From the NCBI GenBank assembly GCA_035480535.1, contig DATIHQ010000019.1:1-33290 (forward strand): a DNA stretch of 33,290 bases, in the 5' to 3' direction. The stretch comes from DATIHQ01 sp035480535 (lineage in GTDB: Bacteria; Chlamydiota; Chlamydiia; Chlamydiales; SM23-39). The position numbers and the translations under genes are program-made. Under the pieces are notes generated by a model that saw only the letters and a list, made by a program, of their open reading frames with translations, did no database searches and was not told the origin of the DNA. Shown one piece after another: positions 15,054 to 21,993 of the stretch (positions are counted from its first letter, which is position 1; every line of letters starts with the position of its first letter).

Positions 15054-15446
15054 ATGAAATGTCCCTGCTGCAGCGGACTCAACTATGAAGCTTGCTGCAA
15101 ACTCTACCACGATGGAATGCCCGCGCCAACGCCGCTCGCTTTGATGCGCTCCCGCTATTCAGCTTATGCATTGAAAAATGCAGATTACATTATGCGAACA
15201 ACCCACCCGCGCAATCCCAACTATGAACGGAACCGGAAGAAATGGAGCGAATCCATCTTGGAATTTTGCAATGGGACCCAATTTGTAAAACTGGAGATCT
15301 TAGAAACAGGTCCCGATACAGTCAAATTCGCCGCCCACCTTAAATATCCCGATAGGGACTTTATTCTGGAAGAACTCAGTCGCTTCCAGAAGGTCGATGG
15401 GCAGTGGTACTATTTAAAAGCAGAAACATCCAATCGCAACTCCTAA
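15054..15446 (+). CDS. ychJ: YchJ-family SEC-C/NTF2-like protein
   Basis: A 130-residue UPF0225/YchJ protein. The N-terminal SEC-C zinc motif CPCCSGLNYEACCKLYHDG (residues 3-21) is followed by the NTF2-like core LMRSRYSAYALKNADYIMRTTHP, the usual YchJ hallmark, and then FVKLEILET...VKFAAHLKYP. E. coli YchJ carries a second SEC-C motif at the C-terminus, which is missing here. Molecular role unknown. It is last in the brnQ-lipoprotein-ychJ unit; the 3' end overlaps the convergent second brnQ by 33 bases. Confidence 0.9.
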   Translation: MKCPCCSGLNYEACCKLYHDGMPAPTPLALMRSRYSAYALKNADYIMRTTHPRNPNYERNRKKWSESILEFCNGTQFVKLEILETGPDTVKFAAHLKYPDRDFILEELSRFQKVDGQWYYLKAETSNRNS

Positions 15447-16601
15447 AGTGAAAAAGACGGGAGTCTGAACCGGTTGGAATCGGTAAAGACAATAGGCGAT
15501 GTTCATTGTGCAAAGAACGATCAGCGATGGATAGAGCACTTCCAAGAGAGGGCCCCAGAGACGGACAATCCCGCTAAATCCAAGGTTGGCAACTCCTGCC
15601 GTGATCCCCAAAGTCAGGAGGAGAGGCAAAATGGGAGCTGTCGTTTTAGGTAGGAGGTCTTTTTTAAGATACTCGGAAAAGATCGCAGCCAGAGAAATGG
15701 CCGTTGTTAAACAGGCGAGAAAAACTGCGGCTGATGCAATCCAGCCTCCAACAGGTCCTAAAATTTGGACGGAAATGGCCTGGAGAAGCTCTTCCGGCGG
15801 AAGAGACCCTAAAGTCCAGCTATGATGGGCAGAGAGCCAGCAAAGGCCAATATAGGTCACCATAAGGAGAGCTGAGGCTATCAGGCTAGCCCCTTTCATT
15901 CTTCTTTGAATAATCCATTTTCTCTCTTCGGGGGAAAGGGCATCTGTCCCTTGAGAGAGATGGGGAAGCACAATCGTCGCAAAAAGGAGAGCGGCGATCA
16001 AATCAGTCGTTTGATACCCCATTTTCAACCCTTGCCCAAAATGAGATAGGGGGCTTCCTAGAGCGATCGGCGCTTCGGGAGCATGAATGATCCCTACGAT
16101 CACCAAAACGGCTAAGGTGAGAAGAAGAAGGGGCGTTAGAATGACTCCGAGTAGGCGAACGATTCTTTGCGGGCGCACAGTTAAGATAAAAATCGCAGTG
16201 CAAATCAAGAGGCTAAAGAAGAAAAGTGAGACGCCCGGAAGATAGGGTTTGACGCTTGCATGCATGAGGGTGATGAGCCGCGGCATCGCTCCTACCGGCC
16301 CTTGGCTCATCTGCAAGATAAAAAGAAGGGCTAGAGCAGGCCATTTTCCTAAACGACCTAGAAAAGCATGGATCTCTCCCCCATAAAACATCATGGCGAT
16401 GAGCCCCAAGAAGGGAAAAGCCACTGCGGAGAGGCCTAAACCTACAATGGCAAAAGGAGTTTGATTCCCCGACATTTGGCCTACAATTAAAGGAAAAATA
16501 AGGTTCCCCGCGCCGAAAAACATCGAGAAAAGAGCCATTCCGGTGGAAAAAATCCCAATGGAAGATTCCTTTTGAGAAATGGATAGGGATGTTGCAGACA
16601 T
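15414..16601 (-). CDS. brnQ: Branched-chain amino-acid:cation symporter BrnQ (copy 2)
   Basis: A second LIVCS carrier, 395 residues. It has the diagnostic MALFSMFFGAGNLIFPLIVGQMSG (about residues 23-46), the MSQGPVGAMPRLITLMHASVKPYLP segment parallel to copy 1, and LACLTTAISLAAIFSEYL. It shares the whole family architecture with the copy at 12984 but differs through most loops, so duplication is old or the copies were acquired separately. A perfect GGAGG lies 5 bases before the ATG, unlike the leaderless copy 1. Its leader (16602 onward) contains several inverted repeats, so its expression may be controlled separately. Confidence 0.92.
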   Translation of the reverse strand: MSATSLSISQKESSIGIFSTGMALFSMFFGAGNLIFPLIVGQMSGNQTPFAIVGLGLSAVAFPFLGLIAMMFYGGEIHAFLGRLGKWPALALLFILQMSQGPVGAMPRLITLMHASVKPYLPGVSLFFFSLLICTAIFILTVRPQRIVRLLGVILTPLLLLTLAVLVIVGIIHAPEAPIALGSPLSHFGQGLKMGYQTTDLIAALLFATIVLPHLSQGTDALSPEERKWIIQRRMKGASLIASALLMVTYIGLCWLSAHHSWTLGSLPPEELLQAISVQILGPVGGWIASAAVFLACLTTAISLAAIFSEYLKKDLLPKTTAPILPLLLTLGITAGVANLGFSGIVRLWGPLLEVLYPSLIVLCTMNIAYCLYRFQPVQTPVFFTLGVAIGCFCF

Positions 16602-16912
16602 TTTTGCCTCCGTTGGTTAAGCCTTGTCGGGCCTTCCGCCTGGAGCTCTAGATTTTTTTGGAAGATTCAGGCGGGATTTGGGCAATTAGCGTAGGCGTGT
16701 GACGGTGCACATCACGCCCACGCCGGTCGAATTGGTATTTGTACCAAGAAATGCGTTCGTTTTGTCCATCATCACTGCTAATAGCCCTGCCTGAATGCAA
16801 GGAAGGTCTAATCCTAGCAAACTCCCTATTTCCACGTCGAGTCAAAAAAATAGGGGTGGAAAAAAAGGTTTTAGTACTATATTTCTGGAACTTGACACTG
16901 AAGGAATCAAAA
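16602..16912. promoter_or_regulatory. Intergenic region with several hairpins between brnQ copy 2 and the sterol reductase
   Basis: No credible gene fills these 311 bases; the ORFs here lack coding character. Dyads include CCGCCTG (16636-16642) with CAGGCGG (16668-16674), competing with CTTCC/GGAAG; GGCGTG with CACGCC near 16694-16720; and TTGGTA (16732-16737) with TACCAA (16742-16747). The first dyads would fall in the brnQ leader on the minus strand. I see no T-box consensus and cannot assign a riboswitch. TATATT (16878-16883) is a possible -10 for the sterol reductase gene. Confidence 0.4.
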
Positions 16913-18232
16913 ATGTCTGAATCGACTCTTCGCGTTCCCCTATGGATTCATCGCTTTTTCATCCCCATTTTCTTAATCGTCCTTTGTCCCCCAACTGTAT
17001 TTGTCTTTTGGTATATCAATACCGCTTTGGGTGGATCTTTCTTAGCTTTTTGGAGTCTCATCTCTGAAAATGGCCTATTCACCACCATGAAATCAATCTG
17101 GGGGCCTCTTTTTTTTGGATCCCCTCTCGCGTGGAAAATTCTCGCCTCCTATGCTGCCTTTCAACTTCTTTTAATGAAAATCGTCCCAGGAAAACCCTTT
17201 CTTGGACCCATTACTCCCCAAGGCAACATCCCAGTTTATAAAGCCAACGGCGTCCCCTGTTTTCTCATCACAGTGGCCCTCTATCTTCTTAGTTCCTACG
17301 GACTCCATTTCTTTTCTCCCACGATCATCTACGACAATCTCGGAGCCATGCTAGGCGCCCTGAATATTTTCAGTCTTATCTTTTGTCTTTTTCTCTACCT
17401 CAAGGGGATCTTTTCCCCCTCCAGCAGCGATTGCGGCAGCACGGGCAACTTCCTCTTCGATTATTATTGGGGAACAGAACTGTATCCCCGCGTTTTAGGG
17501 TGGGATATCAAAATGTTCACCAATTGCCGCTTTGGCATGATGGGATGGGCTCTCATCATTCTCTCCTATGCCGCCAAGCAAGAAGAACTCTATGGCCAAA
17601 TTAGCGATTCGATGCTCGTCGCAGTCGCCTTGCAGCTCATTTACATCGGCAAATTCTTTTTCTGGGAAACGGGCTATCTCCGCTCTCTCGACATCATGCA
17701 CGATCGGGCGGGATTTTATATTTGCTGGGGCTGCCTTGTTTGGCTTCCCTGCATCTATACCTCTTCCACTCTCTACCTAGTCAACCACCCCAACCATCTG
17801 GGCACTTTTTGGGCCGCCGCGATTTTCCTAGCCGGCGCCACCAGTATCATCATTAACTTCCTGGCTGACCGGCAGCGGCAACAGGTGCGCGCGAAGAATG
17901 GCGAGTGCCTCGTTTGGTTCCAGACGCCTTCTCTCATTGTAGCTATTTATCAGACTCAAGATGGGGAAACAAAACAGGGACTTCTTCTTGCCTCTGGCTG
18001 GTGGGGAATTTCTCGCCATTTCCATTATATCCCTGAGATTTTTGGCGCCTTTTTCTGGGCTCTCCCAGCGCTCTTTGACAATTTCATGCCCTATTTCTAT
18101 GTGATCTATCTCACCATTCTCCTCACCGACCGCGCTTTTCGCCACGACCAGCGGTGCGCAGACAAGTATGGAGAGGGGTGGACGCAGTATTGTGAAAAAG
18201 TGCCCTATAAGATTATTCCGTTCGTGTTTTAG
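16913..18232 (+). CDS. Sterol delta-7 reductase-like protein (DHCR7/ERG24 family)
   Basis: A 440-residue-class polytopic membrane enzyme of the ERG4/ERG24/DHCR7 family, which reduces ring or side-chain double bonds of sterols using NADPH. The match is strongest to 7-dehydrocholesterol reductase: GTELYPR, WDIKMFTNCRFGMMGWALI, SYAAKQ, LDIMHDRAGFYICWG, LLASGWWGISRHFHY, and the C-terminal RHDQRCADKYGEGWTQYCEKVPYKIIPFVF region, which carries the conserved cofactor-binding residues. About nine hydrophobic segments are visible. The ATG at 16913 is chosen because AAGGAA lies 6 bases upstream; the upstream extension to 16739 lacks family similarity. Bacteria rarely make sterols, so the substrate is probably host sterol. 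No other sterol gene is in the window. Confidence 0.92.
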   Translation: MSESTLRVPLWIHRFFIPIFLIVLCPPTVFVFWYINTALGGSFLAFWSLISENGLFTTMKSIWGPLFFGSPLAWKILASYAAFQLLLMKIVPGKPFLGPITPQGNIPVYKANGVPCFLITVALYLLSSYGLHFFSPTIIYDNLGAMLGALNIFSLIFCLFLYLKGIFSPSSSDCGSTGNFLFDYYWGTELYPRVLGWDIKMFTNCRFGMMGWALIILSYAAKQEELYGQISDSMLVAVALQLIYIGKFFFWETGYLRSLDIMHDRAGFYICWGCLVWLPCIYTSSTLYLVNHPNHLGTFWAAAIFLAGATSIIINFLADRQRQQVRAKNGECLVWFQTPSLIVAIYQTQDGETKQGLLLASGWWGISRHFHYIPEIFGAFFWALPALFDNFMPYFYVIYLTILLTDRAFRHDQRCADKYGEGWTQYCEKVPYKIIPFVF

Positions 18233-18250
18233 GAAAATCTGATTTCAGAT

Positions 18251-19264
18251 TTACTTCAGGTGGGCTTTAAAGAAATCCGTCGCAAACGCGCCGACTTCTG
18301 CATGGACAGGATCGGGTTTACCCTTGTTGTGGAGAAGCGCTTCTTGAAAGATCTCTTTGCCTGCTTTTGAGGCGCGATTCAGAAAGGCAAAATGGGAAGT
18401 TTTTTTGCGCATGAGCTTAAGCTTGGCAGGAATAAGATGCTTGATGATCGGATAAGCATGCTCTTTATGGGGGAGAATCTCGTCGTGTAGGGTAGCTACG
18501 AGGCCAACTGGAACTTTTACCTTTGAAAGAGATTGGGAAGAATAGATAAAATTAGCAGGACATATCAAAAGAATCGCTCGAATGCGGGGATCTCCATAAT
18601 TGGCGTGCCCCTCCGAGAAATCGATCCGATCGAAAATCTCCGTCGTCATCTCTGGATATTTTCCGAGCCTCTTGATTAAAGTTTCTTTGACATTGCTCGC
18701 TATAGCGCCGCCAAGAGCCAGGCCTGTCATTCCCCCGAGAGAATAGCCGATGAACCCAACTCTCTTTTCATCAATCAGACCTTTGAGAGAGGGCTCGGCA
18801 AGGAGTTGATCGAGGGCAAAACTGATATCTTTCGATCTGTCCCAAAATCGAAGGCTGAGATGGGGCGTGAACGTATCCCAAGCATTCCCAAAATGCTCCA
18901 CAGAAGCCACAAGGTACCCCTTCCTCACAAGACATTCCGCGAGCCAGCTTCGATCCCTTCTGTCTCCTCGGTTTCCATGGGAAAGAAGAATCAGGGGGTG
19001 GCGCTGTTGAGGTAAAGAAGCATCCCTTCTTTCTTTAGGATGAACCCAAATGGGATCTTCCGATGGATCAAACGGGCCGAGCTGATTCGTCGGATACCAG
19101 ATTTCCACAACTACGGGGCGGCGGCGCTGACTATCTTCAAAACGAAAGGTGCGGACGCCAAGATACTCCGCTTGAGCCGGGATTTCACCTACCCAAGTAA
19201 ATTTTGACATTGCCGTTACAGGCAGAGCCGCTAGACAAAGAAGAAAGACAAGGAGAGTTCTCAT
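18251..19264 (-). CDS. Exported alpha/beta hydrolase (PAF-acetylhydrolase/dienelactone hydrolase-like)
   Basis: A signal peptide (MRTLLVFLLCLAALPVTA, cleavage near 18) precedes an alpha/beta hydrolase fold. PLILLSHGNRGDRRDRSWLAE (residues 90-110) gives the oxyanion region, and GYSLGG (173-178) holds the nucleophile Ser175. Asp and His of the triad are probably in VGLVATLHDEILPH and KKTSHFAFL. The leading VEIWYPT motif is typical of platelet-activating-factor acetylhydrolase-like and related exported esterases. It likely acts on lipid or ester substrates in the periplasm or outside the cell; the actual substrate is unknown. It converges on the sterol reductase gene with an 18-base gap. Confidence 0.85.
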   Translation of the reverse strand: MRTLLVFLLCLAALPVTAMSKFTWVGEIPAQAEYLGVRTFRFEDSQRRRPVVVEIWYPTNQLGPFDPSEDPIWVHPKERRDASLPQQRHPLILLSHGNRGDRRDRSWLAECLVRKGYLVASVEHFGNAWDTFTPHLSLRFWDRSKDISFALDQLLAEPSLKGLIDEKRVGFIGYSLGGMTGLALGGAIASNVKETLIKRLGKYPEMTTEIFDRIDFSEGHANYGDPRIRAILLICPANFIYSSQSLSKVKVPVGLVATLHDEILPHKEHAYPIIKHLIPAKLKLMRKKTSHFAFLNRASKAGKEIFQEALLHNKGKPDPVHAEVGAFATDFFKAHLK

Positions 19265-19342
19265 TCGGATAAAAGTTTAACAAAGTGATTGATTGTGGGA
19301 AAGAGGCAGATGGATTATCATAGAGGGATTTCAGGAGAATTC

Positions 19343-19768
19343 ATGAATACATTAGGAAATATTATTTTTTACGTTCAAGATGTCGCTAAAACAATGGCTT
19401 TCTATGAAAAGGCCTTTGGAATTCCAATCGCTTTCATCGATCCAACAGGTCATTATGGACAACTCGACACCGGCACGACTGCATTAGGATTTGCTTCTCT
19501 TCAACTCGCAAAGCAGAACCTACCTAAAGAATTTCGAGCGATTTCTCCAAAAGAACTTCCTGGATGTGAAATTTCTTTCGCTACTGCTGATGTCCATCGA
19601 TCTCTCACCCACGCCGTCAATTCAGGTGTGGAGTTGATCGCTTCTCCTGAAGAAAAACCTTGGGGACAAACGGTTGCCTATGTGCGCGATTTCAACGGGA
19701 TTTTAATTGAAATTGCCAGCATCATGGTCCACGCCCCTGCAGACGATGACTGCAAATGCTGCCATTAA
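19343..19768 (+). CDS. VOC (glyoxalase/bleomycin-resistance) family protein
   Basis: A 141-residue vicinal oxygen chelate protein from the ATG at 19343 (MNTLGNIIFYVQDVAKTMAFYEKAFG), which has an AGGAG box 5 bases upstream; the upstream ATG at 19289 adds residues unlike the family. The two beta-alpha-beta-beta-beta repeats are visible: residues 3-55, then CEISFATADVHRSLTHAVNSGVEL to the metal-binding Glu in GILIEIAS. Members include glyoxalase I and antibiotic-binding proteins, so a specific reaction cannot be assigned. The C-terminus HAPADDDCKCCH is Cys/His-rich, unusual for the family. It overlaps the cyclase gene tail to tail by 4 bases. Confidence 0.85.
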   Translation: MNTLGNIIFYVQDVAKTMAFYEKAFGIPIAFIDPTGHYGQLDTGTTALGFASLQLAKQNLPKEFRAISPKELPGCEISFATADVHRSLTHAVNSGVELIASPEEKPWGQTVAYVRDFNGILIEIASIMVHAPADDDCKCCH

Positions 19769-20457
19769 CGGGGGATGAGGGCGGCGACGCGGGCGATCGA
19801 TTCGGTAGCCTCTTGGGCTTTTGGGGGAAAGGCGATGATATAGGCCCCTGTCGGCGGCAGTTGATCGAGATGGGCTAGGTTTTCGAGAATGTACATCCTG
19901 GCGCCCAAGATTTTCTCGTGAACAGGAAATGATCTGCCAGAAGAACCATCTGGCGAAAGAGTGTCGATTCCAATGCCACAAATTTTTCGTCGAATGAGAA
20001 AATCTGCCGCTTCTGCTGAAAACCCAGGGAAATGCATCTTGCCAGCTGAATCAGGACTGCGATAGCGCTCCGGTTCAGCCCAAAATTGCTCCCACCCCGT
20101 TTGCCCAATGACAAGGCTGCGCGGTGGAATGGGCCCATGTTTTTTTTCAAAGGCTTCGATGTGGTGAGGTTGAATGAAGAGATTGGGGGCCCTTTCTTTT
20201 CTCACGTCAATTACACAGGCCGGAACAATCAAATTTTCTAAGGGAATGTCGCCGATATTCCAAGAATCGGGAATGAAGTGAGAGGGAGCGTCCATGTGTG
20301 TCCCCACTCCCGCATGCCCTTTCATCGTCTGGGCGCGAAGGCCCTGTTCGTAATCGAGTTTAATTTCAAGGCGATAGCCACATCCTCCCGACCAAGTGGG
20401 GACTCCCTCATGAAGAGAGTGGGTTAAATCGACGATTTTAAAACGATCAAAAATCAT
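19765..20457 (-). CDS. Metal-dependent cyclase (kynurenine formamidase-like)
   Basis: A 230-residue cyclase-family protein. The family signature HxGTHxDxPxH appears as HAGVGTHMDAPSH (residues 48-60), with His54, Asp56 and His60 as metal ligands, preceded by VDLTHSLHEGVPTW (9-22). Later GIGIDTLSPDGS is also typical. Enzymes of the family hydrolyse N-formylkynurenine or cyclic amides; no tryptophan catabolic gene is near, so the substrate is open. There is no Shine-Dalgarno. TAATAT lies about 12 bases upstream of the ATG on the minus strand and could be a -10. Confidence 0.85.
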   Translation of the reverse strand: MIFDRFKIVDLTHSLHEGVPTWSGGCGYRLEIKLDYEQGLRAQTMKGHAGVGTHMDAPSHFIPDSWNIGDIPLENLIVPACVIDVRKERAPNLFIQPHHIEAFEKKHGPIPPRSLVIGQTGWEQFWAEPERYRSPDSAGKMHFPGFSAEAADFLIRRKICGIGIDTLSPDGSSGRSFPVHEKILGARMYILENLAHLDQLPPTGAYIIAFPPKAQEATESIARVAALIPR

Positions 20458-20523
20458 AGCGCTTGCAAAATATTATTTGAATCCGGTTTAATGATTTCTT
20501 AACGAAACCTTTAAGGAGTTTTT

Positions 20524-21021
20524 ATGCCAGAATCAATAAAACCATCAACACCCAAACCTTCTCCGATCACTGTATCGCGAGATCTATCTCCAAGGCAAGC
20601 AGATTCAAATTCTCCTTGCCTCGATCCTGAAAATTTTACATTTCCTGTTTTGCCTTTGCAAAGGCTCTCTATGATTTCTTTCCACTTTATCTTTAAGGAT
20701 TGGGTAAATGCAAATCTTCTCCCGCCCGACTTCATCTTATCTATTGAACCCATTGCTGTGATCAAGGCTGAGGGAAATGAAATGGATGTCGAGCAAAGAG
20801 ATGTGGAAAAATCATGTTTGATTCGAGTTCGGAGCCAACGACTTCTCTATAATTGCCCGAAAAGTGCAAGCAATACCTATTTTCTAACTGGACGAAGAGG
20901 ACGCGATAGTTATTTTTACGTCAACGAGGAGATTCAGCTGAAAACAGGGGAAATCATTAAAGTGACGATGAATTCTAATCGAAGCTATTCAATCAGAATC
21001 TCCTCCTCTACTGCCGTTTAA
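20524..21021 (+). CDS. Unrecognised protein (165 aa)
   Basis: No known domain. Residues 1-35 are Pro/Ser-rich and probably disordered; residues 45-165 look globular and beta-rich (for example SCLIRVRSQRLLYNC, KTGEIIKVTMNSNRSYSIRIS). No signal peptide. The perfect AAGGAG Shine-Dalgarno 6 bases before the ATG and normal codon use argue that it is expressed. The last 33 bases overlap the 3' end of the convergent BAAT-type hydrolase gene. Confidence 0.65.
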   Translation: MPESIKPSTPKPSPITVSRDLSPRQADSNSPCLDPENFTFPVLPLQRLSMISFHFIFKDWVNANLLPPDFILSIEPIAVIKAEGNEMDVEQRDVEKSCLIRVRSQRLLYNCPKSASNTYFLTGRRGRDSYFYVNEEIQLKTGEIIKVTMNSNRSYSIRISSSTAV

Positions 21022-21993
21022 ATTGGAGCGAAAGAAGTGCAAGGTATGTTTCCAAGCATCCTCCCGGGCTAAGGCATCCTCTTTCTCATTTCCTCCGAAA
21101 GTAAACCAGAGCTTGGCAATGGGATGCTGTTCTAGGGTGCCTTTGGGTCGATTCAAAGAGGGGGAGATCGAATGGCCTGCTCTCGGGTAGCTAAGGTGGG
21201 TGCAAAAAATCGAAGATCCTTGCGCTTTCAATCGTTCTGTAATTTGCTGACAGAAAAGAGCAGAGGGCCACATTTGATCGTCTTGGCCTGATACCAAAAG
21301 AATAGGGCATTGAATTTTCTCTACAGGAATGGCGGCCGCTTCAAAGGCTGCCTTCTCTTCCATCCCCAAAAGGAAAGAAGGAGTGAGTGGAATTGCCTTT
21401 TCTGGAGTCTGCCCCATTTCTGAATCATAGATTTGTTCAGAGAAAGGAGCATTGGGGAGAAGCGGTTTGCCTTTATAGACCCAAGCGGGAGCATCTTTGT
21501 CCGTAATCGCTCCGTAAGCGACGCTGCTTGGGACAAAAGCGGCAATGGCTTGGATGTCATCAGGGAAAACGGTGCCTAATAACAGGGCTAATTCACCTCC
21601 TCTGGAAACGCCCCAAAGCCCGATCCGTTTTCCATCGATCTCTGGGCGCATCTTAAGCCACTCGATCGCTGTTTGAAAATATTCTAAGGGAATTTCTTTT
21701 AAGACGGGGGGGAGATTTTCTTCTCTAAAATAGGCGAGAGCTAAGCTCGCAAAACCATGGGATGCAAGAATTTGGGCTCGGCTTTCGCTTAGCCCTCCCC
21801 CTGATCCGGTCAAAGTAATGACTACGGGCAATGGGGTTTCCGATGGGGGGAGAAAAAGAGTCGCAACCAGTCCATTTTCTCGGACGGGAATCCGCATGAC
21901 TTCGAGATCTCCCAGATACCGTTCGATCTCCATTGGGTTTCCTTCTAAAAGAGCGTGTAGAAGCAGAAAGAATAAAAAGAACTTATTTCCCAT
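20989..21993 (-). CDS. BAAT/acyl-CoA thioester hydrolase-type alpha/beta hydrolase
   Basis: A 334-residue protein of the BAAT C-terminal (acyl-CoA:amino-acid N-acyltransferase/thioesterase) alpha/beta hydrolase group. LTGSGGGLSESRAQILASHGFASLALAYF (61-89) is the oxyanion strand. GLWGVSRGGELALLLG (125-140) carries the nucleophile Ser130 (members with Cys here are transferases; Ser favours hydrolysis). LLVSGQDDQMWPS holds the Asp and AGHSIS the His. A hydrophobic N-terminus (FFLFFLLLHALLEG) suggests export or membrane anchoring. The gene starts 11 bases inside the end of the S9 peptidase gene and so is translationally coupled to it. Confidence 0.85.
   Translation of the reverse strand: MGNKFFLFFLLLHALLEGNPMEIERYLGDLEVMRIPVRENGLVATLFLPPSETPLPVVITLTGSGGGLSESRAQILASHGFASLALAYFREENLPPVLKEIPLEYFQTAIEWLKMRPEIDGKRIGLWGVSRGGELALLLGTVFPDDIQAIAAFVPSSVAYGAITDKDAPAWVYKGKPLLPNAPFSEQIYDSEMGQTPEKAIPLTPSFLLGMEEKAAFEAAAIPVEKIQCPILLVSGQDDQMWPSALFCQQITERLKAQGSSIFCTHLSYPRAGHSISPSLNRPKGTLEQHPIAKLWFTFGGNEKEDALAREDAWKHTLHFFRSNLNGSRGGDSD

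Noticed and set aside
16690..16750. Possible T-box leader upstream of brnQ copy 2
   Set aside because: No AGGGTGGNACCGCG-type T-box sequence and no specifier-loop arrangement could be recognised on the minus strand.
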